64,000 nucleotides of DNA from Symbiodinium natans (GCA_905221605.1 CAJNDS010000757.1:720887-784886); one strand, 5' to 3'; shown: positions 1-13,505, numbered from the stretch's first letter. Notes: generated by a model not told the origin, from the letters alone. Made by a program: numbers and translations.

Positions 1-640
1 TCATGCTTTTGTCTTGCACGCAGCGCTTACTTTTTGATGAAGTATTCGTGGATGAATTGGCTTCACGCATACACGCCCACAATGATCTCATCCCATGGAA
101 ATATCAAGGAGTTTTTCCTGGCATATCATCAACCAACTCACCGCTGACCACGCCCACCTTTCCTGTTCATTTCAATCTCTGTTGGCTTTCCACGATTCTA
201 TTGCGGCGCAGAGCTGTGTGCTGCCAGTAGACCGAAACGGAAAAGCACGCCGAAAGCCCGTCACCATCAACACTCTCAACAATAGACGGCGACCTGCTTG
301 CTCAACTAGCTGGGGAAAATGGTTTTTGGTTAGGGCGGCCCAGCCGAATCGCTCTAGTAAAATGAAATTGCCCGCTAAGGGTACTCGTGTATTCGTAAGA
401 CAGGCTCAGGGTGCAGGATTATCTCCTGCAGCCACCCACATACCTTTAAGCCACACACCTCCGAGCGTTCTTAGCGAGTACGGTCAGAATACCCCAGACT
501 GCCAACAAAGTATTGCGAAAAGGGAAGCTCGTTCTTTGCAAAATGGGATTGAAGTCGAAGAGAACAAAGCCCCAAACAGAACACACTGGTAACATGAGAG
601 TCGATTTCACAACAGAAGCACTTAAGGAGCGAAGTAAGCT
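1..640. other. no supported feature
   Basis: Open frames exist on the plus strand here (for example 95-592) but they show no recognisable domain and no sign of being more than chance. I see no RNA gene or repeat. A degenerate telomere-like stretch begins near 635. Confidence 0.4.
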
Positions 641-2524
641 CTAAGCCCTAAACTCTAAATTTAAACCCTGAAGCCCTGAAGCCATCAAGCCCAGAGATCC
701 AACGCGCTGTCCGCACCATCGACATGAAACCCTGCAGATGCTGATGGAAGCTCATCAAGACCAGGAACAAGATCTGGCTCTAGCTGCTGGGGGCTTCAAA
801 TGAAGTGTGGGCCTCTCATACTTCCCATGTGCCACACGTGGCCAAAAACTTAACAAGGCCAATCACCTGGCCATGGCTTTTGCCTAAGTTCTCCACCATT
901 TGGACCTGAAGACACTTGGGCCCACACGGCTTTACGTAGAAGCTGATTCACTCAATCATTTAGTACCCTTAAAGCCGCCCTGCACACTAGCGCAATCAAG
1001 CCGCACTGCGCACACAACCTCTCCCTCGCCCAATTCCGGGCCCGACCCCCGCCCCCTGCCGTTTCATGTTGTGCACTTTGGCCCACACGGGCCATGCACA
1101 GAAGCCGAGTCACTCAAGTCGCAACAATCCGACGCACCCAAAGTCGCACTGCGAAAAAGCTCAATCAAACCGCTGCAGGCACACAGGTTGCACCCACCCC
1201 ACCCATCATTTTGAGCCCGACCTCCACCCCCGTTTCACCTTATGGACAGAATTGTTATTCTTAAGTTTTTTTGGTGGGGGGGGGGGGGTGTCTTAAGCAA
1301 ATGGTAGCTTATAAGCTGAGGCCACTCTTTTTTCTTGCTTCTGGCCGAGATCCTGAACGGGAATCATGGTTCTGCTAGGGGAATCGAAAACATCCTCAAA
1401 CAGCCATCAAGGGTCTCTGCGCATCCAGCGGGCTGGTTTGCCCAACCCGCTGGTTTGCCCAACTCACAGACCAACCGGGTTCAGGGTTTCAACCCGAATC
1501 CCCGAAAGGGTTTACGTTGGGGTTCGGGTTCAGCGTTTCGGGTATGATGCTTTATAGAAAAAAGCTGCCGCAGCCGCACGTCCGGCCGAACCCTCAACCA
1601 TAAGAAGCGCTAATAGGCTAATGAGCCCTGACAAACCCCAATAAGCCCGAATGAACCCCAACAAGCCCCAGTATAACCTCATAAAACCTAAACCCGACAC
1701 CCTAAACCCCAAGCTAGGGCCTCGGCTTCCACCCCACTGGCACAGAAGGTTTTGGGCATAGCGGTTAGTGCTGACTCCGGGTTTAACACCTTGGGGACCA
1801 AACGAACCCTAAACGGGTGTTCATATACCTTAGTAGGATTTACCCCCCCCCTTTCACAGGGAGCTGCAAACCGATATCGTGGGGGGTCCCGCCTCTCAGC
1901 GGCTCCTACAGAGATATCGCTTCCCGAAGACTCTGAGACCCCCCTTGAAACCTTGCCTGGAACCCAGACCTCTGGCGCTCTTCGGTTTTTACGGTGTTTA
2001 GGGCTCAACGATGGTTTTTTGGGTCCATTGTGCTAGGCGCGACCATAAAGCTACAGAAAAGAAATACGGACTTCGTGCTGCTATAGAACCTGTTTCCGAT
2101 ATAAGCCCAACATGACCCCAGAAGGGTTTATGGTTCATAAAAAACCTTCATAGGGAGTACGGTAGTATCGGGTATATGACCCCAATGCTCGGCTTCATTT
2201 GGTCCCAGGAAGAATCCTTACAGTAACCCTAACGTGTTTACTTCTTCGCAGATGCCCTATATGGACTACCGTGGTGACGCTTCTTACACGGTCGCTGCGA
2301 AGTGAATTGCTCAGGTATTCTTTGCGAACTGCCATCGTGTTAGACCCAGACCCTAAACCCGAAAGGTTGTGTCATCGAAACCGGAAGCAGAAATTGCTCG
2401 GACTGAAAAAACAGGAGCTGGCACCTGCTTGCTCACTTGAACCTACCAAAAAAGTTTCAGGTTCAGGCTATAGAGGGTGCATAGCGGGCATGATTTTAAA
2501 CTCAAGGCTGAGCCAAGCAAGGCC

Positions 2525-3227
2525 TAAACCCTAAACCTTGTACCTTGCACTGCCCCTGCACCCTGCAGGCTTAAACATGCCCTGAAACACACCGTCTAAT
2601 CGCAAGAGAAACTGAGGGGGTTTAGGAGGTGGAGGTTTAGGGCGAATGGCCTTTTTTGGAGGGTTTAGCGTTGGACAACACTTATAAGGATTCCAATCAC
2701 CAACAACGCCAGCAAGGTGTCCAAGCTCATTGGACCTCTGCGGAACTCCGCTGAGGCATTGTTCTAACCTCTGATGCCGAACTCGCAACCTACAGCCTAT
2801 ACATAACCGAAAGTGCGAGATTTAGGGCTTGGGGGACCTCGAAGGGCAAAAGCCACCTTATAATAGTTTCCGGAACCCTGTTGCACAGTATTCTGGTGTG
2901 GCAGCAGGCGTGCGCGTACTGCCAGTCAATGAGGGAGCCACCCTTTCTGGTTTAGGCTTCAGGGTGTATAGGGCTTAGGGGGTAAGGGTTGAGGGTCGTG
3001 AACCTGCCTTTTCGCTACGGGACGACATGGAATGGGCTTGAATGTCGACGGGATCCTACATCCGGCGATGCCGTGGCCCCATGGTGAACCTGGGGAGCTG
3101 GGAAGCTGATCTTTGTATACAAGTCTATCCCTACAAACCCAAACATAAACATTGTTTGAGGTTTCGGGCGAATCGGTTGAAACCGAAGGTCGGCGCAGAG
3201 TCCTTCTAGCCCATATAGAGCCTCATC
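2525..3227 (+). repeat. segmental duplication A, copy 1 (carries a ~160-bp insertion)
   Basis: This segment is clearly homologous, in direct orientation, to 5135-5706. Shared blocks include the stretch ending GAGAAAC near 2613/5216, the block around 2838-2960 (5281-5430) with the words TTCTGGTGTGGCAG and CAATGAGGGAGCCACCCT, and the block ending in AGAGCCT. Copy 1 differs by an extra stretch at about 2675-2836, flanked on both sides by GGAC, which copy 2 lacks. No coding signature is conserved in any frame. Confidence 0.8.
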
Positions 3228-3814
3228 GAAGAACAGGCCTGGATGCTTGAGGTCTACGTTCTGCACTCAAGGCGTTCGTGTATAGAGAGAAGTGTATAGA
3301 ACGTAGCGGGCCAGTTTCTAACACGACAAGAACTAGAACTTATTTGGGCAAAATGGATAACATTAGAAAAAATATCCCCTCAAGTTCATAAGAGTCTCCT
3401 CCTAAAGTTGCATGTTCGACGACTCTCACTGTTGCGAGTAGGCATAGAATATTAAACCCTACAATACCTGGGTCAGATTGGGATCGAGATGGGGAGTGTG
3501 CTTTAATTAATCTCAAAAACAAATCCTAGGGGATAGGATTAGGGGGACCCTTGGGGATATAGACCCTCTGAATAAGGTCCCTGTTTAAGAGAGCCAGAAG
3601 AGGGTTCAGAAGGGGTACCCTTTCAAGGGCCCCCCTTATCCTACATAGGAAATCCCATCAAAGCAAGCCCCGCTTTTCGGCTCGAGCTGCGGGGTAGCCC
3701 CGCCGTTCGGCTGGAGATGGAGCACCCGCACCCCGCACCCGCACCCGCACGGACAGACACATAGACACACACCGACGCCGACACGCACAGACACACGCAG
3801 ACGCACGCAGAAGC

Positions 3815-3815
3815 A

Positions 3816-3861
<46 letters not shown>

Positions 3862-4009
3862 CACACTCACACTCACACTCACACTCACACTCACACTCAC
3901 ACTCACACTCACACTCACACTCACACTCACACTCACACTCACACTCACACTCACACTCACACTCACACTCACACTCACACTCACACTCACACTCACACTC
4001 ACACACACA

Positions 4010-4103
<94 letters not shown>

Positions 4104-4110
4104 CACGCCA
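3815..4110. repeat. compound microsatellite (CA)n-(CACTCA)n-(CA)n
   Basis: An uninterrupted simple-sequence block: CA dinucleotides, then a long run of CACTCA hexamers (about 3853-4000), then CA again to about 4097. Open frames through it (Cys/Val or Cys/Glu repeats on the minus strand) are artefacts of the repeat. Confidence 0.95.
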
Positions 4111-5134
4111 AGAGGATGGATGATGTCACTGCCCTGCGTCGCAGCATGGCGGGCAGCCACAGGAGGTGTCTCAATCTGATACAAATTCTTTCAGTTCTGT
4201 TTTCAATCTTGCCCAGTGTCCCCAAACCACCCGTTCGGGACACCTCGGGACACATAGCTGTACAGCAAACAACCTACAATTCACAGCGACAAAGCGCACA
4301 CCACCCGCATGCGCTCACGGCAATACCCACACCCACACCTACACCAGACACCGCCCAAATCACCACACACCCCACACCACCGACACCAATTCTGGGATGG
4401 GAAGCGGGACGTTTGTTTTCGGTACCCTTTGCCCAAACCCTTGTCCACATCGGCCCCCCCCTTTTCGGGACAGCATCCTGCCTCCTACCCCCTGCCGCTA
4501 CACCCAACGGAGTTTTTTCTTTGTCCTGGTTTAAGTCCCGCTTGGGCAGCATTTTTGCCCTTACCTTCACCATAAACCCGACCACCCCCCACCCCACTTC
4601 CTTCACCCCCCACCCTACCTTCGGCCCCCCCCCCCTCCTCCTTGCCCTGTTGCTCTGCGCCTGGAGTTCGGCGGCGTTTACGCGGTCGGCAGAAGCGGCG
4701 TTAGCCCTTACTATACCAAAGTAAATACCAGAATAGAAAATTGCAGTGTCACGCCCTGGCTATGCCAAAATATGTCCCATACTAGAGAACCGCTATGTGA
4801 CGCCCTCCCCTTTCGCCTACGCAAGACGCCTTACATCAAGCACCCAGCAAGTTCTTGAGGCTGCGAGTTCCAGCCCTACAGCTGGAGCGCAAGCGCATGA
4901 CAACGTGTATTCAGGCTCCTGGAAACTGGAAACATTCAAAATGTAATTGGAAGCCTGCTAAACTGCGCTGCATGTTTTGGAAATCAACGCAGAACAGGGC
5001 TTGACAACTTCAACGAGGTCGGCGCAAGGGTCCAATATGGTCCAATCAAACAGCACGATGTCATTGAAACTCGGGTCTTCTTGCAACTGATTCGACTCTT
5101 CACTTCAGAACCCAACAAGACGACGTCCATAAAC

Positions 5135-5706
5135 CCGAAACCTAAAGCCTAAACCCTGTACCCTGCACCCTACACGCTTAAACCCTGAAACACACCGTTT
5201 AATAACAAGAGAAACATTGAGGGGTGTGGGGGGTGGAGGTTTAGGGGGTTTGGCCTTGTTTTGGCCGCTGAGGCAACGTTGGACCTCGAAGGGCAAAAGC
5301 CACCTCGTAATGCTTAGTTTCCGGAGCCAGCCTGCACAGTATTCTGGTGTGGCAGGCGGTGTGCACATGGTTCCAGTCAATGAGGGAGCCACCCTCTCGG
5401 GTTTGGGTTTAGGTTTCAGGGTTTATAGGGCTTGGGGCTAAAGGATGAGGGTTTAGGGTTAAGGGTTTAGGTTTAGGGTCATGAATCTGCTTTTTCGCTA
5501 CGGGACGAACTGGAATGGGGAATGTGGAAGGGATATAAGATCCCAACGGGCTATGCCCTGGCCCGATGGTAAATCTGGGGAGCGGGAAGCTGATCTTTGC
5601 ATACAAGTCTATCTAAACCCTACAAACCCAAACAGAAACATCATTTCGGGTTTCGGGTGAATCGGTTGAAGGTCGGCACAGAGTCCTCTAGGCCATAAAG
5701 AGCCTA
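5135..5706 (+). repeat. segmental duplication A, copy 2
   Basis: Direct-orientation partner of 2525-3227, about 2.5 kb away. It is uninterrupted where copy 1 has its extra ~160 bp, so it probably shows the pre-insertion state. It contains several TTTAGGG-like units (5400-5480), richer than in copy 1. Confidence 0.8.
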
Positions 5707-6000
5707 GGATAACAATGGGGCTTCGCTTCAAGGCGAGGGAAATGTCAAACCGCAAGTGGCCAAACTCCAACCAGACTGTTTAGAGTCTCACATCTCATGT
5801 TCCGGGTTTGGGGTTCAGGAGAATTTGTAGAGCATCAAGAGGAAACAGGGTATCCTTGCCTAGACCCAAGAGTACCCTAGGAAGATAAAAAGGGTACCTT
5901 TCGTTGCTTTCAGCGGGGTTATACGGGAACCTGAACCCTAAAAAAAGGGCCTAGGGGCCTACTATGCGCCCTAGTTGCTTGTTTCATGTCTAACTGTCTA

Positions 6001-6118
6001 ACCCTAAACCCTAAACCCAGCTTCTTTGGGCATGGCAGGGGTGAATCGTTTGGGTAGTTGCGAATGAGCCCTGAATCAGGGCTCCGGCTCATTGTGTAAC
6101 GGTTTAGGGCTTAGGGCT
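6001..6118. repeat. short segment bounded by inverted telomere repeats (unit 1)
   Basis: CCCTAAACCCTAAACCC at 6001-6019 and GGTTTAGGGCTTAGGGC at 6101-6118 flank an ~80-bp interior of ordinary sequence. The outer repeats point as they would at the two ends of a linear chromosome. Similar units lie at 6561-6712 and about 14000-14297. Confidence 0.6.
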
Positions 6119-6560
6119 TTGCGACCCCGGCTCCGTCGACGTGGAACATGGACTGACACCTGAATTGACAGGAAAAAACAACACCTGGACAACGAGTTCG
6201 TTAACATCTACAGTAGGGTCCAAGTAGGCCGCGGCCTTGTATGGCTTGCAGCCTCGATAGTCTGCACAGAAAGCCACTGGAAGAAAGCCAGCCTTGGAAA
6301 CATGATGCTTTCACCAGATAGGCCCGAGAAAAAAGTCCTGAATATGATTCTATTGAAAACACATATCGGATGGCCTACCTAGCTTAACACCGCTTGCGGT
6401 ACCGTCCGAAGCATATTCCGGAATCATCTACCTACAAGCAGTGTAAACACAATGCACACAGTTACTCCAATGCCAGAGGTTGGTGACACACCGGTGCGAC
6501 GAAAGGTCATCAACAGCTTTCAGGAGTCTTGGATCAAAGAGTCTTGAATCAAAACCCTCA

Positions 6561-6712
6561 ACCCTATTCCTAAACCCTAGACCCTAAACCCTAAACCCGC
6601 CAAAACGCCCCCTCCGGCATGCGACACGCATGCCCGGGCACAAGCCGATACGCTCCATGTGATGCTCTGAAGGGATGAAATAGTCATGGGTTTAGGGTTT
6701 AGGGTTTAGGGC
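6561..6712. repeat. short segment bounded by inverted telomere repeats (unit 2)
   Basis: Several CCCTAAA units run to about 6600, then ~88 bp of non-repeat sequence, then three perfect TTTAGGG units at about 6690-6712. It has the same outward-end arrangement as unit 1. Confidence 0.65.
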
Positions 6713-6719
6713 CTTAGGA

Positions 6720-9700
6720 ATTTAATGAACCTGGAGACATAATGCCGGCAAGCAATTTGGTAGCAATCTAGGTTTTCTAGCAATCCAAAGCAATCACAAA
6801 AAACACGTTTTAACGGGGTTTATACTGTTGACCTTGCAATCAGTAAGTAGCCCTGCGAAATGTCTGGGTACTGAGTAGTTTTGGCGCCCCCTAAATGACT
6901 GTGGGGGAGAGTCAAAATTGCTTGTGCCCTTGTTCAGTTAAGGCCCTAGTATAGGGTTTGCAAGGGTTTAAGGTTCAGTGTTTAGGGGGGTGACCATTTC
7001 CGGAGTCCATCGGACCCTTGCAGTACTCCAGCGGCTTTCCGTATGGAATTATTTTGCCTATGTACTATAAAGGTGCCTTAATAACGAGAATAGGGTTTTT
7101 GGTGGGTATTCTTGTACAACTATACAGGGACCATAAGGGAATACTATTGGTAATTATTCCGACCCTACATTTCCCCCCCTTTGAAAGCTTGATCCCCTGG
7201 CCGGCTTTATATTGCTATTTCAAAGTCTTCCCAACACTTGGCACTGATTCGGTGGGGGGGGGGGGGAGGGACTTTGCTCACCAGAGGTTGACGCTAGTGT
7301 AACTCACCCCTTTTAACAAAAGTGGTAGGGGACTGCTGACATCCCTATCAAGGTATGATGAAACATGAACCTTTGAGGTTAAGTCGTCCCCAAGGCTATG
7401 ATAGGGGTCCCTTGTGCAACAGTACCTCAAGCACTTACGGCCATGTCAACACAGACGGTAACCTAGGAATGAAAAGGGTACCCTTTTTGGTTTACAGGAG
7501 CTTAGAAGTGAACCTAGCCCTTTAAAAAAGGAAGAAGAGCCTGCTCTGAATCCTGGCCGTCTGCAAGAACCCTAAATCCTAAACGCCCCAAACGATGGAA
7601 TCAGTTCATAAACGGCTCGAATTGCGTGAGGAATTTCAGGAAGCTCTACATCGGGTTAAATCCCCCCGCTAAAGAACTGCATAGAAGTCACCATGCCAAT
7701 TGAAGATGTACGTGTATATGTATATATGTATGTATATGTATATATATATATAAACAGATGGTGAGTACTATTATTTACTTGTGGCACATGAGTTTACTGT
7801 AATGTCCCTGAATAGCAGCAACCCACAGCAGATTTCACTCGTCCAGTCAGGAGTTGAGGGTTTAGGGTGTTCACGGTGTTTAGTTTTTTTGGGGTTTTCT
7901 GCATACAGAGTCCACTGGCAAAGGCTCTAAAATTGTGTGCCACAACAACGATGCGGTGATCCAGCACTGACCGTCAGACCATGACCAATACTTTGGGGGG
8001 GGGCAATAGGCTTGGGTTGTGCTTACATGGTCAGGAGTGCGAGGTTGTGCTTTACGGGGTTGAGCCCAAGAAACTAAGTAAGAGTTCTTGAATGTCCAGC
8101 CATTGGCCCTCGCACAGAACCACCTGCTAGACAGTACTGTTGGAGGGGTGGGGGTCACCACGCCTGCTAGACCAACAAGTTTTGCAGAAGCCGCGATACC
8201 CCCAAACCCTAAGCCCGTAAATCTAGAACTATGCTCTAGTCATCGGCCCTTTCAATTACACGCATGTTGTTGACTTCTCTTTCACTACACCTGGACGCAC
8301 AGCACGACCAGTTATGTTCGTAGTACCAGACGTCGCAGACTTGTCCGCAGTCCCAGCAGCCCCCGCAAAAATCAGGGGCAGGAATCTAAGATACCGCATG
8401 TGCGTAGGGTTCAGGGATTCGGGTCTGGTGTTCAGAATTGGGTGCGTAAGGTCAAGGAATCACTCCGAATTCATGAGGCTTTGAGGTTCTACGGAGTACT
8501 AGGTAGAGACAGTCGTTGCATGCTGGACACTGCATAGATGCTGGCGCCGTGACTCCACTCACTGTGCCCAGATCGATGCCCGCCCCTAAGCCGACCAGAA
8601 GGGTTTGTCAGCTTAGGCCTTCGGGGACTACATGTTACACCAAGGGTGGCTGGCAACTCATGGTTTCCAGAGGCTTGCCCTAAACTCTAATCTGCCCTAA
8701 ACCCTTTCTGGGAAAGACCATGGGCTGCGCCTATGAATTGTTGAACACAACCTCCAATGCGCACCCTCGCCCCGGACCAGCAGGGCCAAGCACACCACAG
8801 GGGTATTACAGGGTTACCCTGATACCAACTGCCCCCTGAAACTCAAGTCGTGAAGCTGCAGGATACCATGAAAAACAGAACCCACCAGCCTAAACGCCAA
8901 GTTGACACATACCCAACGATTGTTCTGCTAAGAGTCAAAGGCGGAAAATGAACCTTAAACCCCATATTCCAAAGCTGTTGAACCTTGCGGACTAAAACTA
9001 CAAGAAGTAGAGAATCCCTATCAAGGTCTATGGACCACAAGCCCGTGTAGGGTTCATCTATTCCACAAAGTACTGAAAGACTCTAGACCCAAAAGACTCT
9101 CACCATGTGCCCGATCCACCCGATCTACTGGCAGTCTATGGCCTACGCTGCTGTTCCTGTGCCCCGGCCTTGAAAACGCAGCCTGACACGTGCTGTTGTC
9201 TGCCGTTTGATTTTCACTTAACTTGCATGTTGGTCCTGAAGCTTCACAAGCTCCAAAATATGAATCAAGCACGAAACCACAACATGAATCACCACTTCTG
9301 GCAGTCTCACTCCGGAAGAACATGTCAATTCCTCCAGGATAATTATACGTAGAAGTCCTGCATCATCTCGCCCAACACAGTCAATTCGCATGCAGATGGC
9401 CTTTTTCTTTCAAGGACCTTCATGCTCGGCACGACAGTTGCTTGCTCCCGCCTGACAGATGGTGGTGTACGGGCACATAGTTTTGGGGTCGTCCAAAACG
9501 GCTAGGTACGGAATGAAGAAAAGATCCTCTCTGAATTAGAAGATACTCCTTGAGAAGCAACGGGTTTTTGATCTCATGGCATCTCAGCGCAGTTTCACGC
9601 ATTATCGAATGTTAGCGAGTGCTCATAAGATGCATGGACCTCTTGTTGGAACTGGATGTGTCGCCATGTCTTTGCTCTCCATGCCCTTTCTTTCCGGCCA

Positions 9701-9975
9701 AGGCAACCACATGTGCGTGGGCGATTGCTTCGGGAGTACATCATGAGAACTGGACCCGTCTTTTGACTAAATCAAGGGTTTAAGCTCTCTGGGGCCACTG
9801 GTGTCTCACAAGAGCTGTCACGCACGGAGCGCGCACGTTATTATTGTGCAACAAGTATGCTACATTCCAAAGCTCATATATTGCAGCGCAGCAACCACAC
9901 CCACCCAAAAAGAAACAAACACAAAGAACATTGAATGCAAACAAACAATTTTACTTCGAACATCTCCACCCTCTT
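6720..9975. other. no gene recognised
   Basis: Low-similarity sequence with isolated telomere-like words and one TA-rich microsatellite (7709-7754). Short open frames here carry no motif I recognise. Confidence 0.4.
7709..7754. repeat. TA/TG-rich microsatellite
   Basis: A run of TATATG and TA units of about 45 bp. Confidence 0.85.
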
Positions 9976-9977
9976 TG

Positions 9978-10080
9978 GCTAGAGCTACTCTGGGGTTGGG
10001 CATTCTAGGGACACTCTGGGGTTGGGCACTCCAGGGACACTCTTGGGGTTGGGCGCACTCCAGGGACACTTTGGGGTTGT
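9978..10080 (+). repeat. tandem repeat, about 32-35 bp unit, 3-4 copies
   Basis: The core GGGGTTGGGCACTCCAGGGA recurs with small length changes from about 9990 to 10078. A further isolated GGGGTTGG occurs near 10485. The repeat is GC-rich and G-skewed. Confidence 0.8.
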
Positions 10081-10089
10081 GAGAATTGT

Positions 10090-10435
10090 TCATTTCTTGA
10101 GTTCTTGGACCACCCTTCTGGGCCCCCCCTGAGCTTTCCTGACACGTGGAAACCTAAAGCCTCCTGAGCACCCAGCCATCCTGAGTTCAGGCAAGGTAGG
10201 CAAGCCTTGAAGGGTCCTCCAGCAAGCCAAATAATACCTCATACGTCCCCCCCTTCTGATGCTGGTGCAAAGTGTCGGGTTCCGGTCGGTTGCTCTCTGG
10301 ACTCTTGCTCCTCGACCCATGGTGGCTTTCCATATCTGCAGCCCGACCGTGCAGACTGGCAACTCCGAAGTGCACCGCTGGACGTCGTCCCGTGGCTTGG
10401 GCCGGCGCGTGCAAAAGTTTACAACATCCAACTCT
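10090..10435 (+). repeat. dispersed duplication B, copy 1
   Basis: Diverged direct copy of 16045-16350. The best-conserved words are GACTGGCAACTCCGAAG, GCGCACCGCT/GTGCACCGCT, TGGCTT(A/G)GGCCGGC and CAT(A/C)TCTGCA/CATATCTACA in the same order. No protein motif follows any frame in both copies. Confidence 0.65.
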
Positions 10436-11085
10436 GGCCCTCCTCCTTGTATTACCCTGTGCTCAACCTTTGGAGATCTTTGGGGTTGGGATTTAAGGCA
10501 TTTAGGATGAGGGTTTTTTTGGATTAGTATAAGGCCCCGGAACTAACGTAAAGATTGAAGTTCAACTGATGCCGGGGCTCGCACCGACAATGTGGCAACT
10601 GGCAGTCCAGCCGCTCTCCCCTTCTGGGCCTGCTCGGCACTGCCTGATCCAGCCGATTCTGGGCTATCCTACTACAACATCCCGACACACAGGCTTGTTG
10701 GAGGCTATACTGACTGTACTGCAGGTGACAGAACCGGATTGCCGATGTTCTGCTTGCTTTGAGTATTGAGGGCTTTGGGGCTTCGGGTCTGAGTAGTACC
10801 GTTTCCGAGAAGAACATGCCTTTTCAACCCATAGGCTTCGGACTAGTGCTGTTTTTTTCTCTCGCTCTGGGCGTTTAGTACTTCGTTCTATGTCTCGTGG
10901 CCAGTCGAGACAAACGAACACATGCAATTGGGAGAGGTCTAAGTAAGTTGCACGCATGCGGACACTGTAAAATTCCCGCCTGTCACTTCGAATTGGCGTT
11001 GCTTGAGCTTCCTGACAGGTGTTCTCGAACACTGCAAGCTGCTTCTTAGCGGGTTTAGGGCGCAGGGTTTAGGGGGTTTAGACTT

Positions 11086-11680
11086 GAGGATTTCTATTGC
11101 ACAGGTACGCACCCTTGTGAGTACTTTTTCAGTGTCTATCACTAGCAGGCACTGAAAGGATCACACACAAAGTCACACTGAAGGGCAGACTCTTCTTTTC
11201 TTGGCAGCAAATTCATGAAGCACATGTTGGAGCTCCCTCGAGCTCCTTGCTCTTCCAATCCAGCGCCGATGGGCACACACATGTTCTCTCAGGGCCGCCC
11301 CATCGGCGGCCACCTCCCGCGTCGGCGGCCACCTTCCGCAGCTGCTTCTCCACCCTGGGGCGGGCGGGCGGGAAATCGGAAATCCAGATGACGATGCCTG
11401 GATACAACAGAACCTGACGGAGTCAAGAGTACGCATGCTGGACAAGGAAATCGTGCTCCACAATGCTAGTGATAGTGTTACACGCGGGTAGGCGTGAGTG
11501 ACCCGATGTCTGTCTTAGAGCGTTCTCCACCAGTCTTTCGACAACAATGGCCCGCTCCAGCGAGGCCACTCAAGACAGCTCTGCAGCGCAAAAGCATCCG
11601 GCCGAGGAGTAGCAGTTGTAGGAAGCCCCTAGCTGCCTTAGCTAGTCACCACCCGGATCCTCTTCGTTTCACATTGGTAG
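11086..11680 (+). repeat. dispersed duplication C, copy 1, split by ~360 bp
   Basis: Positions 11086-11145 match 13308-13365 (words GAGGATTTCTATTGCAC and TGTGAGTACTTT), and 11508-11680 match 13365-13505 (GTTCTCCACCAGTCT, AGTAGCAGTTGTAGGAAGCC, CTTCGTTTCACA). In the other copy the two halves are contiguous. About 360 bp (11146-11507) therefore separates them here, by insertion in this copy or deletion in the other. Confidence 0.75.
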
Positions 11681-12627
11681 CAAAGCCTGTGCGGTCCGTG
11701 ATCCTCGCGATGGCGCAACCCTCTGGCGAAGTTCCTAGAGCACCTGCTGCAGCTCCCGACGAAACAAGTGATGTGAGATGTTCGTGACCGTGTGAGCGGC
11801 GTGTCCTACTATGCAGACACCCTGCAGTAAGGCAGGGAAAAGATGCTTGTCTGCATTCCGCAGAATGGACGAAAGAGACTAGAAAAACACGATTGTCTGC
11901 GACTCTGCTCTCCGCAGCAAAGTCCTTCACGACGGAAGCATGTGCTCCCGACTGCAACGCCTTTGCCGCTCTATTCGAGATCGGGGACACCAAGGCGATC
12001 GAGGAGGCGGCAGCTCTCGACCTCAGCGTATATGAGCCCGGTGGATGGGGTTGCGGGTTACTATCAGAAGGCCGAAGAGAAGGAGTCCGCCGACCACACC
12101 GCACATGGGGGAACTACGTATTAGCTTGGACGGCGAAAAGGAAAGCGACGACGAGTCCCTCATCGAGCTCATGAAAATTCAACTTGGCAACAAACGGACA
12201 ACCGTGATACATGGACATCGACAAGATTCTCCTCTTTTTAAAGAAGAACGCATTTTCGCGCAGGGTTGCGAATCACATGTTCATCAGCCAGAACGGAAAC
12301 CTCGAGACTACGCTGTTCCGACAACGAGAAGGAGTAGAACCAATCGAATGCCACGGCCGGGCGCACAATGCACAGGTCGTGCCCAGTCACCAACATCGTC
12401 CCGAAGAAGATAGGAGGCCACCAGCGCTTGACGGTAGTGGGATTGCGTGCGGCGAATGATCTCTGAGACGCCTGCACCAGATCCTCACATGTATGAGACC
12501 TCCTTGGGACGGGCGTGTTCCACGTGCACGATGTGGAGGACAAGAAGCGTTCGTTCCTGTCGGTCGCCGACTGCGGTACCTCCTTCCACGCAGTGACCAG
12601 GAGCGAGGACAATCCGGCTCCTACATC

Positions 12628-12680
12628 GAGAAAGCCTTCCACAAGAGCCAGACATCGAGAAAGCCTTCCACAAGAGCTAG
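12628..12680 (+). repeat. 29-bp tandem duplication
   Basis: Two nearly perfect adjacent copies of a 29-bp unit containing CGAGAAAGCCTTCCACAAG, differing at the end (GCCAG versus GCTAG). Confidence 0.85.
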
Positions 12681-13302
12681 ATCAAAAACTCCAACTTCGG
12701 CGAGCACCTGCAACGAGCAAGGACCACAGCACGACACCTGCAGATCGGCGAAGCAGTCCACCTCACCAACGCAAGGGCCGCAGGCGAGGGCATTGGTCAG
12801 GGCCAGGAGTGATCGCGGCAAAGAAGGCGGAAACTATTGGGTTTCCAAAGAAAGGAGATGCCGACTGGAGCATATTAGGCCGGCTTCCCCTGGAGAGTCA
12901 GCGAGTTCTTGGGAGGAGCACAGCGAGAAGTAGAAAGACTGCGAGAGGAAGACCCTGATGACCCCTACGTCTACTGAGTCTACTGGAGCGGCGAAGAGGT
13001 GTAGAGGAAGGCATCGAACTGGACCACTACAGGGACTGAGACAGGGCTGCATGACGCAATCAATGACGTTGAGATCGAATCTGGCCCGTCGTGGAATGCA
13101 TCGCTGCGACAGGCACTCAAGCTTGAAACGCGGTGCTAATTTCTCCTGGGTTGGATACCAGGAAATCTCTACTTGGGCAATATTTTGACAAAGTCCCAGA
13201 ATCCCACAGAATGGGACAGAACTCTCTCCTGTCGGCGCCTATTTCCATCGGAGAAGACGGGGTTCAGACCAGTAACAAGAAGATGAGATGGAGAACCGAT
13301 GT

Positions 13303-13505
13303 GAAATTTGAGGATTTCTATTGCACCGGTAAGCACCCCTGTGAGTACTTTGTCAGTGTTTGGTGTCTCAGAGAGTTCTCCACCAGTCTGTCGACAATCG
13401 ACAGCTCTGGAGACGCAGCAAAGCAGCAGGCGAGGGAGTAGCAGTTGTAGGAAGCCCCTAGCTGCGTTGTCACCACCGCGGTTCTTCGTTTCACAGTTAG
13501 GGTTC
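13303..13505 (+). repeat. dispersed duplication C, copy 2 (contiguous)
   Basis: Uninterrupted partner of the split copy at 11086-11680, in the same orientation about 2 kb downstream. The two halves meet near 13365. Confidence 0.75.

Noticed and set aside
3641-4255. Minus-strand frames of Cys/Val and Cys/Glu repeats
   Set aside because: They are translations of the CA/CACTCA microsatellite, open in all frames by composition.
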